The notes: generated by a model not told the origin, from the sequence alone. A stretch of 7,185 nt of DNA from Ponticaulis sp. (GCA_002699325.1 PABS01000083.1:1-7185), one strand, 5' to 3'; positions 1 through 7,016 are shown, counted from the first letter of the stretch. Program-made: numbers and translations.

Positions 1-678
1 ACCAACTCGCCGGATGCAGACACTCTGATCGTTTATGCGAAGACCGAACCCGACAAAGCCTCACGCGGCATCACAGCCTTCCTGATTGAACGTGGTTTCA
101 AGGGGTATTCGGTTGCTCAGAAGCTAGACAAGCTGGGCATGCGCGGATCTGAAACCGGTGAGATCGTTTTCGAAGACTGCGAAGTGCCCGAAGAGAACGT
201 GATGGGCCCGCTGAATGGTGGCGTCGAAGTCCTGATGAGCGGTCTCGATTATGAACGCGCTGTGCTCTCAGCCGGGCCTTTGGGCATCATGCAGGCCTGT
301 ATGGATGTCGTTCTGCCTTACATTCACGACCGCAAACAGTTCGGCAAATCCATTGGCGAGTTCCAGCTCGTCCAGGGCAAAGTGGCAGACATGTATGTCC
401 AGATGAATGCTGCACGCGCTTATGTTTATGCTGTTGCGAAAGCCTGTGACCGTGGCGAAACCACCCGGAAAGACGCGGCAGGCGCCATCCTCTATGCAGC
501 AGAAATGGCGACCAAGCTGTCCCTCGATGCGATCCAGCTGCTGGGCGGCAACGGATATATCAACGAGTATCCGACGGGCCGACTTCTGCGCGATGCCAAG
601 CTCTATGAGATTGGCGCGGGTACGTCAGAAATCCGTCGCTGGCTGATCGGGCGGGAACTGTTCGGCGAAACGTCTTAA
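1..678 (+). CDS. ivd: Isovaleryl-CoA dehydrogenase, C-terminal part (5' end outside window)
   Basis: This FAD-dependent acyl-CoA dehydrogenase oxidises isovaleryl-CoA to 3-methylcrotonyl-CoA in leucine breakdown and passes electrons to ETF. The frame is open from base 1. It gives 225 residues, so roughly 160 N-terminal residues of a family protein of about 385-390 are missing. The visible part covers the end of the middle beta domain ([20 protein letters not shown]) and the whole C-terminal helical domain. The motif SGLDYER carries Glu at codon 253-255, the place where isovaleryl-CoA dehydrogenases have their catalytic base. The later [12 protein letters not shown] segment lacks the Glu used as base by medium-chain enzymes, which separates it from ordinary acyl-CoA dehydrogenases. 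[12 protein letters not shown] and [13 protein letters not shown] are typical FAD/tetramer-contact segments. The end is intact ([11 protein letters not shown]). Family identification is from recalled motifs, without a database search. Confidence 0.93.
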   Translation, partial: TNSPDADTLIVYAKTEPDKASRGITAFLIERGFKGYSVAQKLDKLGMRGSETGEIVFEDCEVPEENVMGPLNGGVEVLMSGLDYERAVLSAGPLGIMQACMDVVLPYIHDRKQFGKSIGEFQLVQGKVADMYVQMNAARAYVYAVAKACDRGETTRKDAAGAILYAAEMATKLSLDAIQLLGGNGYINEYPTGRLLRDAKLYEIGAGTSEIRRWLIGRELFGETS

Positions 679-691
679 GTTATAGGGTGAA

Positions 692-717
692 GCAGAGCTC
701 CACCCCGGGAGCTCTGC
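692..717. terminator. Hairpin terminator between converging ivd and TPR lipoprotein genes
   Basis: GCAGAGCTCC (692-701) and GGAGCTCTGC (708-717) form a perfect 10-bp stem with a six-base loop, ACCCCG. It sits in the 63-bp gap between two converging genes, 13 bases past the ivd stop and 24 bases past the stop of the lipoprotein gene on the other strand. No clear T-tract follows on either strand (AGCCTATG on +, TTCACCCTATAACTT on -), so intrinsic efficiency is uncertain. Its position and perfect stem favour a shared bidirectional terminator. Confidence 0.72.
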
Positions 718-741
718 AGCCTATGCCTTGGTGTGGCGAGA

Positions 742-2373
742 TCAGAATCTGGAGGCTGGTATCCAGAGATCTGCACGCGCTGTGCCATCCGCAAAGTCTG
801 CCTCTACTTCAGCATCTGATTTGCCCTGCGCCTCGAGCGCGGTCTTCAGCCCGTGCAGAGACCAGACATTGTGCGGGTGATCTGCAAGCTCGGTGCGATA
901 GACCTCTTCTGCCTCTGCATAGCGGCCCGCTTCCAGCAGCGCTGCGCCCAGCCAGTGTCGGGCCGCGAAATTGATCGGCTCAGGCTCGGCATAGACCTGT
1001 TGATCATCAGAGGCGGCAGCGCGTTTAAAGGCGAGAATTGCGCCATCCAGATCCCCCTCAGATCGCAGCATCTCGCCCGCCAATATGCCTTCAGCAACGC
1101 CAAGAAGCTGCATGGCGGCATGATAGGAGAGGGTGTCAGTTGAGTTTTCGGCCAGATCTTTCAGCCTTGCATGATGCATCTCTGCGGCTTCCAGACTGCC
1201 CTCGCGAAGCTCCGCATAGCCTCTGACAAAGTGCCAGAAACCTTCGCCAACCTCGCCCGGAGGCTGGGTATCAATCTCGAGGATTTCTTCAAAACGCCCG
1301 AACCGGAACAGGGTCAGAAGCTCGTGAAAGGTGTTTCCGCCGGTTGCCTTTGTGAAATCACGCCCGGCCTGCATGGCCACTGCGCCCTGACCATCCATGG
1401 AGGCCGCGAACAGCATCATGTGCAGATTGTGAGCGGCGCCATAAGAGAACCCAAGATCTTCCTGCGCCATGGCATCAGACCGCGCGGCAAGTTGGCCAGC
1501 TCTGACAGACTTCCCCCATTGCCCGACTTCGTTCCATGTGTGCGACGGCATATGCTGGACATGGCTGGCGACTGGAATGGCGTCGCTCAGATATTCTGCG
1601 CACTCCAGCGCCAGACCGGGGTCTTCGGTGGACTCGGTGGCGTGAATATAGAGGTGACAGGCGCCGGGGTGATAGATGTTTTCATCCAGCACGCCTTTCA
1701 GAACGCCGTGGAGGCGGATAACATCCGGATCCTGAAGGTCACGCGTTCCTGCCCTTTTTTCGAGCAGGAAAAGTGACACGGCATAGACCGTCGCGATCTC
1801 ATGATTATCCGGATACCGCTCATAGAGCTTGGCCATCTCAGAGGCAAAGGCTTCATCATCGCGGCGTTGGGTAGACGTGTCGAAATTGGCTGGATAGCGG
1901 ACAGCTGTCGCAAGAATGAGATCGCGTTCCAAGCCGTTCATGCCTTCAGATAGTTCAACAGCTTTCGTGATGGCAGCGTGTGCGTGGACAGCCTTTTCAG
2001 GGCTCATTTTCTGATTCAGAAATGAGCCCAGCGCGAAAGCCTCGCCCCAATAGCACATGGCGCAGTCAGGGTCGGCGCGCCGCGCTTCGGCCATCGACCG
2101 TGCAGCTTCGTTCACATTGTAGGCCCAGCGCAGCTGCATGCCCTGATTGAAGTAGGCCTGCGCCGTCGGGTTTTCGGTGCTGATCGGCCATTCATGCGTG
2201 CCGGTTGCCGTCGGGATCAGTGCAATGGGCTGGTAGTAGTCGGGGAGGTTATCCGCAGCGAGAACCGGCGTATCCGCCGGTTCGGTCGTGCCGGAACTCG
2301 CAAGTCCGTTATTTTGCGTCGCACACGCAGAAACACCGGCACAAAGACCGATCAGCATTCCAAATCGCTTCAT
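742..2373 (-). CDS. TPR-repeat lipoprotein of uncharacterised family, 543 aa
   Basis: The function is unknown. The N-terminus MKRFGMLIGLCAGVSAC is a short lipoprotein signal with lipobox VSAC. Cleavage before Cys17 leaves Ala at +2, fitting an outer-membrane lipoprotein facing the periplasm. TPR-like helical pairs are seen near residues 72-115 (AYFNQGMQLRWAYNVNEAARS, then DPDCAMCYWGEA) and 470-515 (WLGAALLEAGRYAEAEEVYRTEL). The middle carries HLYIHATE (240-247), HVQHMPSHTW (271-280) and AAHNLHMM (313-320), the signature of a widespread group of TPR proteins without assigned function, as I recall it. An in-frame TTG lies six codons upstream (2391). I prefer ATG 2373 because AGGGGAG (2380-2386) sits six bases before it, whereas the TTG lies upstream of that ribosome site and would put charged residues before the signal. 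It is probably transcribed alone and converges on ivd. Confidence 0.82.
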   Translation of the reverse strand: MKRFGMLIGLCAGVSACATQNNGLASSGTTEPADTPVLAADNLPDYYQPIALIPTATGTHEWPISTENPTAQAYFNQGMQLRWAYNVNEAARSMAEARRADPDCAMCYWGEAFALGSFLNQKMSPEKAVHAHAAITKAVELSEGMNGLERDLILATAVRYPANFDTSTQRRDDEAFASEMAKLYERYPDNHEIATVYAVSLFLLEKRAGTRDLQDPDVIRLHGVLKGVLDENIYHPGACHLYIHATESTEDPGLALECAEYLSDAIPVASHVQHMPSHTWNEVGQWGKSVRAGQLAARSDAMAQEDLGFSYGAAHNLHMMLFAASMDGQGAVAMQAGRDFTKATGGNTFHELLTLFRFGRFEEILEIDTQPPGEVGEGFWHFVRGYAELREGSLEAAEMHHARLKDLAENSTDTLSYHAAMQLLGVAEGILAGEMLRSEGDLDGAILAFKRAAASDDQQVYAEPEPINFAARHWLGAALLEAGRYAEAEEVYRTELADHPHNVWSLHGLKTALEAQGKSDAEVEADFADGTARADLWIPASRF

Positions 2374-2379
2374 TACCAT

Positions 2380-2386
2380 CTCCCCT
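2380..2386 (-). promoter_or_regulatory. Strong Shine-Dalgarno site of the TPR lipoprotein gene
   Basis: Read on the - strand, AGGGGAG is followed by ATGGTA and then ATG AAG. Spacing to ATG 2373 is six bases, which is ideal. The ATG at 2379 abuts the site and the TTG at 2391 precedes it, so this element decides the start. It is the best Shine-Dalgarno sequence in the window. Confidence 0.7.
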
Positions 2387-2390
2387 GACA

Positions 2391-2419
2391 ATTAGTTTTC
2401 CTAATCCATAGAGCCTCAA
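2391..2419 (-). promoter_or_regulatory. Candidate promoter of the TPR lipoprotein gene with overlapping inverted repeat
   Basis: On the - strand TTGAGG (2419-2414) is followed after 17 bases by ACTAAT (2396-2391), four of six matches to each sigma-70 box. The palindromic ATTAG-GAAAA-CTAAT (2405-2391) covers the end of the spacer and the whole -10 box, as expected for an operator. Transcription would start just ahead of the Shine-Dalgarno site, giving a very short leader. The whole 84-bp gap after the kinase stop is visibly AT-rich compared with the genes. The box matches are modest, so this is a proposal only. Confidence 0.35.
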
Positions 2420-2475
2420 GCTCCATTCAGGAACTGCTGTTTTGTATCAATGCTGCGTGATCTTAGGCCTATCGA

Positions 2476-3831
2476 CTAATCCGGCATCTGGATCAGCTGA
2501 CGCGGAAGAATAAGTTCGGCTCGCAGGCCGCCAAAGCCGGAACGTGAAAGCTGAATATCGCCGCCATGACTGCGAGCCACGTCGCGGGCAAGGGCGAGAC
2601 CGAGACCCACACCTTTTCGGTTCTGGTTGCGCGAGTCATCCAGTCTGACAAAAGGCCTGAAAGCCTCTTCCAGACGTTCCTCCTCAATGCCGGGTCCATT
2701 ATCCTCAACGACGATTTTGACGTCGGATCCCTCTTCGTGCGCTGAGACGATCACCTGGGTGCCGAACTCGGTGGCATTGCCGATAAGGTTTGAAATGGCG
2801 CGTTTGATGGCGAGCGGGCGCACGCGGGCTTCGATATTGGGGAGTTTCGTGACGGAAACATCGGCGCGTTCAGAAAAGCTCAGCGCGATGTCCTGGGTGA
2901 GCGCGCCGATATCGACATCGGCATAAGGCTCCCCGTCCTGACCTTTGGCGAAGGCGAGATATTCATCCAGCATGGCCGACATATCGTCGAGGTCGCGCCG
3001 CGCCGCTTTCAGATCATCAGACGGCGGCAGAAGCGCAAGCTGAAGTTTGAGGCGGGTGAGGGGTGTGCGAAGGTCGTGGCTGACGCCTGCGAGCATGGTC
3101 GTGCGCTGATCGACATGCGCTACGATCCGCTCACGCATCTGCGTGATGGCTTTGGCCGCCTGCCGGACTTCTGTTGCGCCCGATGGCCGGAGCGCGCCGA
3201 TATCCTCGCCACGGCCCCAGGCTTCGGCAGCCGCAGCAAGACGGAGTACGGATCGCACCTGATTTCGAAGGAAGGCAATGGAGATCGCAATCAGAAGAAG
3301 CGAGAACAACAGCACCCAGACGATAAAATTGTGACCCGTCGTCGCAAAGGCGCGCTTGCGATCTACCAGAATTCGCAGCTGGGGTGCACTCGGCATGCCC
3401 GTTAGAACACGTATTTCGACCTGGGATGGCGTGGCGTCTGTCTTGAACCAGAAAGGCTGATCTTCAAGGCTCACCGAGAGCTCGTGGTTGAGGATATCGC
3501 TTCTCGAACGACGCCAGATCGGCGTATCGAGCGGCTCTGGCAGGGTGGACTCAGGAAGTACGGAAATATCCAGCCGAAGGGTTTCCGACATGGCGTCCAG
3601 CTGATCACGAGAGGGCAGGCCATCTTCAGCCGTTTCACGGAAAATGCGGCTCACCTCGGCAACCTCACCGGATACAGACTGCGAGAGTTTGCGGCTGATC
3701 TGCGCAATATGACTGTCAAAGAAGAACCAGGTCATCCCGATCAGAAGCAGGACGGGCGGTAGAAGCACGATCAGCACGCTGCGCGCGTAAAATCCCCTGG
3801 GGGTGACGTCACGAAACCGGAACATCCTCAT
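2476..3831 (-). CDS. Membrane sensor histidine kinase, EnvZ-like, 451 aa
   Basis: This inner-membrane kinase is the presumed partner of the response regulator encoded just upstream. Segment order: first membrane helix about 18-38; periplasmic region about 39-167; second helix 168-189 (FIVWVLLFSLLLIAISIAFL); HAMP linker about 190-242; HisKA domain with H-box SHDLRTPL and phospho-acceptor His252; ATPase domain with N-box NLIGNA (348-353), G1 box DNGPG (377-381), F-box FRPFVRLD and G2 box KGVGLGLAL (406-414). All catalytic motifs are present, so it should be active. The periplasmic part shows no sensor fold I recognise, so the signal is unknown. The start ATG shares one base with the regulator's TGA (TGATG), with GGA six bases ahead, indicating translational coupling. 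The HAMP/HisKA layout and length fit the EnvZ class. Confidence 0.93.
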   Translation of the reverse strand: MRMFRFRDVTPRGFYARSVLIVLLPPVLLLIGMTWFFFDSHIAQISRKLSQSVSGEVAEVSRIFRETAEDGLPSRDQLDAMSETLRLDISVLPESTLPEPLDTPIWRRSRSDILNHELSVSLEDQPFWFKTDATPSQVEIRVLTGMPSAPQLRILVDRKRAFATTGHNFIVWVLLFSLLLIAISIAFLRNQVRSVLRLAAAAEAWGRGEDIGALRPSGATEVRQAAKAITQMRERIVAHVDQRTTMLAGVSHDLRTPLTRLKLQLALLPPSDDLKAARRDLDDMSAMLDEYLAFAKGQDGEPYADVDIGALTQDIALSFSERADVSVTKLPNIEARVRPLAIKRAISNLIGNATEFGTQVIVSAHEEGSDVKIVVEDNGPGIEEERLEEAFRPFVRLDDSRNQNRKGVGLGLALARDVARSHGGDIQLSRSGFGGLRAELILPRQLIQMPD

Positions 3832-4514
3832 CAGGCGTCCGGCATCAGGCGATAGCCAACACCGCGCACCGTCTGGATATGGATAGGCTCTTTGGGATCG
3901 GGCTCGATTTTCCGACGCAGGCGGGTGATTTGAACATCCACAGACCGGTCTGCGGCAGCACTCGAACCGGTCGCTAAGGCCTCCCGGCTCACTGGCTCAC
4001 CGGCATTCTTGGCGAGAAGCTTCAAAAGCTGAGTTTCGCCATCTGTCAGACGGACATGTTTATCGCCGTCCTTCAGTTCTTCGCGCGCAATGTTGAAGAT
4101 CAGGCCAGACATTTCGATCTCTTCGAGCGGTTCTTCCACCACCACGCGGCGCAGAATAGCGGCAATGCGAAGCGCGAGCTCTTCTGGTTCGAAGGGTTTC
4201 GGCACATAATCATCCGCGCCAAGCTTGAGGCCTTCAATCCGGTCCTCACTGTCGCCGCGCGCAGTAAGCAGGATGACCGGGGTTGTCGTATCAATTTTTC
4301 GTAAGGCGGCGAGAAATTCAAAGCCGGTCATTTCCGGCATCATCACGTCGAGGATGACAAGGTCAAAAGCCAGCTGAGCCATCAGCTTCTGAGCGGCCAC
4401 TCCGTTCTCAGCGACGGTGACATGGTAGCCAATGCCCGCAAGATAGCGGCGCGTGAGATCGCGGATGCGATCATCATCATCCACGACAAGAATATGGCTC
4501 GGGATACGGTTCAT
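3831..4514 (-). CDS. OmpR-family response regulator, PetR-like, 227 aa
   Basis: This cytoplasmic DNA-binding response regulator is the likely phosphorylation target of the kinase that follows it. The receiver domain (about 7-124) has the acidic pair Asp12/Asp13 in VVDDDDRIRD, phospho-acceptor Asp56 in LVILDVMMP, Thr84 in ILLTARGD and Lys106 in DYVPKPF. The C-terminal winged helix (about 133-225) ends with SVDVQITRLRRKIEPDPKEP and QTVRGVGYRLMPD. The wording of both domains resembles PetR of Rhodobacter, which likewise follows a MarR-type gene, petP. That resemblance is from memory. Its ATG overlaps the stop of the MarR gene by four bases (ATGA), and AGGGGA lies about 12 bases upstream, slightly far. 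Targets cannot be read from the sequence. Confidence 0.95.
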   Translation of the reverse strand: MNRIPSHILVVDDDDRIRDLTRRYLAGIGYHVTVAENGVAAQKLMAQLAFDLVILDVMMPEMTGFEFLAALRKIDTTTPVILLTARGDSEDRIEGLKLGADDYVPKPFEPEELALRIAAILRRVVVEEPLEEIEMSGLIFNIAREELKDGDKHVRLTDGETQLLKLLAKNAGEPVSREALATGSSAAADRSVDVQITRLRRKIEPDPKEPIHIQTVRGVGYRLMPDA

Positions 4515-5011
4515 GAGGATGTGCTTTCCCCTGAGAGCTGACTTACGGCATCGAGAAGATCAAGCGCGCCAGATACGGAGGGCTCTCCGGCGCGGCGGTA
4601 AACCTGCATCATGTCTTTGCGCAGCGATGCCAATATACGCTCCATCAAGGCCTCACCCTCTGGTGACAGTCTTAAAGACTTGCGGCGTCCATCCGTCTGC
4701 GCTTTGGGCCGTGAAACCCAGCCCCGTTTGTCCAGGCTTGCCAGAAGGCGCGCGACTGTCGGCACCGTGCCGCTGACCCGTTCACGGAGCTCTGAGACGT
4801 CAAGGCCCGGATCATAGGCAATCTCCATCAACATGGCGAACTCGGTCTGGGTGAGACCTTCCTCCGCGATCGACTGACGAAGAATGGCTTCGACACGTCT
4901 CGCTGCGGCAAGCAGGGTCATGGTTCCTCTGTCGAGATTTTCCTCGGTCAGAAAGAGCCGGCCGTCGAGGCGTTCCAGTCGCGGTTTCGGTGTGGACAGG
5001 TTAGCGTTCAT
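4511..5011 (-). CDS. MarR-family transcriptional regulator, PetP-like, 166 aa
   Basis: This is a predicted dimeric winged-helix DNA-binding protein. After a variable N-terminus of about 25 residues, helices with AARRVEAILRQSIAEEGLTQTEFAMLMEIA lead into the helix-turn-helix (about 72-98, DVSELRERVSGTVPTVARLLASLDKRGW). The wing follows (KAQTDGRRKSLRLSPEGEALM) with the Asp-Gly-Arg-Arg signature of the MarR fold, then C-terminal dimerisation helices. Length is normal for the family. It is the first gene of the three-gene operon. The start at 5011 has no good Shine-Dalgarno match (CTGCCAGC precedes it). An upstream extension in the same frame exists but would cover the whole divergent promoter region and part of ilvE, so I reject it. 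MarR proteins often bind their own promoter, here the 121-bp gap shared with ilvE. The ligand is unknown. Confidence 0.92.
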   Translation of the reverse strand: MNANLSTPKPRLERLDGRLFLTEENLDRGTMTLLAAARRVEAILRQSIAEEGLTQTEFAMLMEIAYDPGLDVSELRERVSGTVPTVARLLASLDKRGWVSRPKAQTDGRRKSLRLSPEGEALMERILASLRKDMMQVYRRAGEPSVSGALDLLDAVSQLSGESTSS

Positions 5012-5012
5012 G

Positions 5013-5048
5013 CTGGCAGTCTGACATGAGTTTACCTGCTTCTGCCAG
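5013..5048. repeat. 7-bp inverted repeat in marR leader/divergent promoter region
   Basis: CTGGCAG (5013-5019) and CTGCCAG (5042-5048) are perfect inverse copies separated by 22 bases. The first copy touches the marR start codon. It could be paired half-sites for a regulator such as the MarR protein itself, or a leader hairpin occluding the weak marR ribosome site. Seven bases at this spacing can also arise by chance. Confidence 0.35.
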
Positions 5049-5059
5049 AGCGTTTTCCA

Positions 5060-5087
5060 TTGCCAAGCTGCGCTGAGGCGGTATCAG
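5060..5087 (+). promoter_or_regulatory. Candidate sigma-70 promoter of ilvE
   Basis: TTGCCA (5060-5065; five of six matches to TTGACA) is followed after 16 bases by TATCAG (5082-5087; four of six matches to TATAAT). This would give a leader of about 40 bases before ATG 5133. A 9-bp palindrome GTGAATCAC (5087-5095) lies at the expected start site and could be an operator. This gap is also where the marR operon promoter must lie, but I found no convincing boxes for it on the - strand. Confidence 0.35.
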
Positions 5088-5132
5088 TGAATCACAAATC
5101 GCATAACTCTGAAACAGATTGAAAGCAGACCC

Positions 5133-6017
5133 ATGGCAACGCCAATCATTCCCTTCGATGACCGTGACGGATTTATCTGGATGGATGGCGAGTTCGTACC
5201 TTGGCGGGAGACAAAAGTTCACCTGCTGACGCACGCACTCCACTATGGTTCTGCGGTATTTGAGGGCGAGCGCGCCTATGAAGGCCAGATTTTCGAGACG
5301 CTGAAACACACAGAACGTCTGCATAAATCTGCTGAGATTCTCGACTTCGAAATCCCATTCACCGTTGAGCAGATTGAGGACGCCAAGAAGGAAACGCTGG
5401 CGCGAACCGGGCTCGACAGCGCCTATGTTCGTCCGATTGCCTGGCGCGGTTCTGAAATGATGGGCGTTTCAGCACAGAACAATACGATCCATCTGGCCAT
5501 CGCTGTCTGGTCCTGGGGCGATTATTTCGCCGACAAGATGAAGGGCATTAAGATGACCCACGCCAAATGGCGTCGCCCTGACCCGGCTACGGCCCCATCT
5601 GATGCGAAAGCAGCTGGTCTTTACATGATCTGCACCATGTCAAAACATGCCGCTGAGAAGGCTGGCTATGCAGACGCCCTGATGCTCGACTGGCGCGGGC
5701 AGGTTGCCGAAGCCACGGGTGCGAATATCTTTTTCATCCGCGATGGCGCCATCCACACGCCGACCCCGGATTGTTTCCTCAATGGCATTACGCGCCAGAC
5801 AGCGATCAAGCTCGCCAAATCGCGTCAGATTGAAGTTGTTGAGCGTGCCATTTTCCCGGATGAGCTGTCGACATTCTCTGAATGCTTCATCACGGGGACG
5901 GCTGCGGAAATCACGCCAGTCGCCGAAATTGGCGATGTGAAGTACACGCCGGGCGAGATCACGGGCAATCTCGTCGACGACTATGACAAGCTGGTTCGCG
6001 GTAAAATGACGCTGTAG
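5133..6017 (+). CDS. ilvE: Branched-chain amino acid aminotransferase, 294 aa
   Basis: This PLP enzyme (fold type IV) transfers the amino group between glutamate and the keto acids of leucine, isoleucine and valine: the last step of their synthesis and the first of their breakdown. Lys159 in SDAKAAGLY is the predicted PLP-binding lysine, at the same number as in E. coli IlvE. Glu193 in VAEATGANIFF, the phosphate-cradle segment GITRQTAIKLAK and the GTAAEITPV motif follow in the usual order. The N-terminal HYGSAVFEGERAY segment and RPIAWRGSEMMGVSAQ are typical of the alphaproteobacterial form. Length is normal (about 290-310). A weak GAAAG (5121-5125) lies seven bases before the ATG. It is divergent from the marR operon. 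D-amino acid aminotransferase is a relative, but the motif wording favours IlvE. Confidence 0.93.
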   Translation: MATPIIPFDDRDGFIWMDGEFVPWRETKVHLLTHALHYGSAVFEGERAYEGQIFETLKHTERLHKSAEILDFEIPFTVEQIEDAKKETLARTGLDSAYVRPIAWRGSEMMGVSAQNNTIHLAIAVWSWGDYFADKMKGIKMTHAKWRRPDPATAPSDAKAAGLYMICTMSKHAAEKAGYADALMLDWRGQVAEATGANIFFIRDGAIHTPTPDCFLNGITRQTAIKLAKSRQIEVVERAIFPDELSTFSECFITGTAAEITPVAEIGDVKYTPGEITGNLVDDYDKLVRGKMTL

Positions 6018-6020
6018 GAG

Positions 6021-7016
6021 TCAGCAGGCTTCATCAACAGGGTAGGGGCCGTCGCCGTCAGAAAAAATCTGATCATGATAGCCCTTCACACCAACTTTGA
6101 TCGCCAGTTCGCTTAGCGCTGATTTGCCAGATGCGACGCGGTCAAGAACTGTCTTGAAATCATATTTCGGGCGCCAGCCGAGCTCGGCACGCGCTTTGTC
6201 GTTCACATAGACGCGATCCATTTCGCTCTGCATTGTCCAGCCAAGCTGACGATAAAGTGGGCCGAAGTCGATATAGCGAGAAAGCACGGTGGCGGGATCG
6301 TTTCGCAATTGTGCAAGGTCATCAGGCGAGAATGGCGAAGTCGCGCTTATGATGTATTTTGAAAAGCCAATCTGCCTCGCCCGATCTGCAGCAAGAAGAT
6401 GTGCTGACACCACATCTTCTATATCGACCCGACGGTTCAGGAATTCATTAACCTGAGCGTTCTCGCGGCTGAACGAAGAACGTGTCGCGCTGTCATCCTG
6501 ATCTTCAGCAAAAAATCGAGAGGTGCGGAGCACGAGTACGGGAAGACCATCCTGACGGTGAGAGAGCAGGCAAAGGTCTTCAGCGGCAAGTTTTGTTGCG
6601 CCGTAAATGTTCTTCACCTGAGGGGTGACCGTCTCGGTAATCCATGCGGCTGGCTGATTTTGGGGCGGCTTCAGCGCATTGCCAAAAGCACTTGTGGTGC
6701 TGGTGAATACGAAGCTTTCAACGCCTTGCCGTACCGCAGCGTCGAGAAGTGTTTGCGTCCCGGAAATGTTCGTGTCGATGAAGTCCTGCCGAGAGTGAGT
6801 TTTTACGTGCGGCTTATGTAGCGTCGCCGCATGAAGCACATGACGAACTCCGCTCATAGCGGTAGTCACGAGGTCTGTATCGGCGATATGACCGACCAGA
6901 TCAGTGAATGCGCCTTGCTTTACGTCGATTGAACGGACTGCCTCACCTTTGGACCGGAGCACGCGAACAAGCGCCTCTCCCAAATGCCCAGAACTTCCCG
7001 TCACAAGATAGGTCAT
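6021..7016 (-). CDS. Extended SDR, NAD(P)-dependent epimerase/dehydratase-like, 331 aa
   Basis: This is a cytoplasmic Rossmann-fold oxidoreductase of the extended short-chain dehydrogenase family. The nucleotide-binding loop TGSSGHLG (6-13) begins right after the start, which fixes the ATG at 7016. Asp31 at the end of the second strand suggests preference for NAD over NADP. The catalytic set is visible: FTSTTSAFG (104-112, Ser/Thr), Tyr138 and Lys142 in YGATK. HAATLHKP and the RRVDIEDVVSAHLLA stretch are usual for epimerase-like members, and KARAELGWRPKYDFKTVLD is the standard late segment. The substrate (nucleotide sugar or other) cannot be told, and neighbours give no sugar context. It has no clear Shine-Dalgarno sequence. 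Its stop lies three bases from the ilvE stop, so the two transcripts converge with no room for a separate terminator. Confidence 0.9.
   Translation of the reverse strand: MTYLVTGSSGHLGEALVRVLRSKGEAVRSIDVKQGAFTDLVGHIADTDLVTTAMSGVRHVLHAATLHKPHVKTHSRQDFIDTNISGTQTLLDAAVRQGVESFVFTSTTSAFGNALKPPQNQPAAWITETVTPQVKNIYGATKLAAEDLCLLSHRQDGLPVLVLRTSRFFAEDQDDSATRSSFSRENAQVNEFLNRRVDIEDVVSAHLLAADRARQIGFSKYIISATSPFSPDDLAQLRNDPATVLSRYIDFGPLYRQLGWTMQSEMDRVYVNDKARAELGWRPKYDFKTVLDRVASGKSALSELAIKVGVKGYHDQIFSDGDGPYPVDEAC

Noticed and set aside
1171..1776. 201-codon open frame on + inside the lipoprotein gene
   Set aside because: It is wholly antisense to a gene with clear signal peptide and family motifs. It has no recognisable motif or ribosome site, and such shadows are common in GC-rich coding DNA.
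2412..2424. Small hairpin GAGC-CTCAA-GCTC after the kinase stop as a terminator
   Set aside because: A four-base-pair stem without a T-tract is too weak to call; it also overlaps the proposed -35 region.
3076..3405. 109-codon open frame on + within the kinase gene
   Set aside because: It is antisense to the HAMP and phospho-acceptor region of an intact kinase and its translation has no recognisable domain.
3803..3812. 10-bp palindrome GTGACGTCAC near the start of the kinase gene
   Set aside because: It is accounted for by codons of the kinase N-terminus (DVTP) and no promoter is needed there because the genes are translationally coupled.
5001..5324. 107-codon open frame on - running from inside ilvE through the divergent gap into marR
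   Set aside because: It is antisense to conserved ilvE codons and in frame with marR only as an upstream extension; MarR proteins begin near residue 1 of the shorter form.
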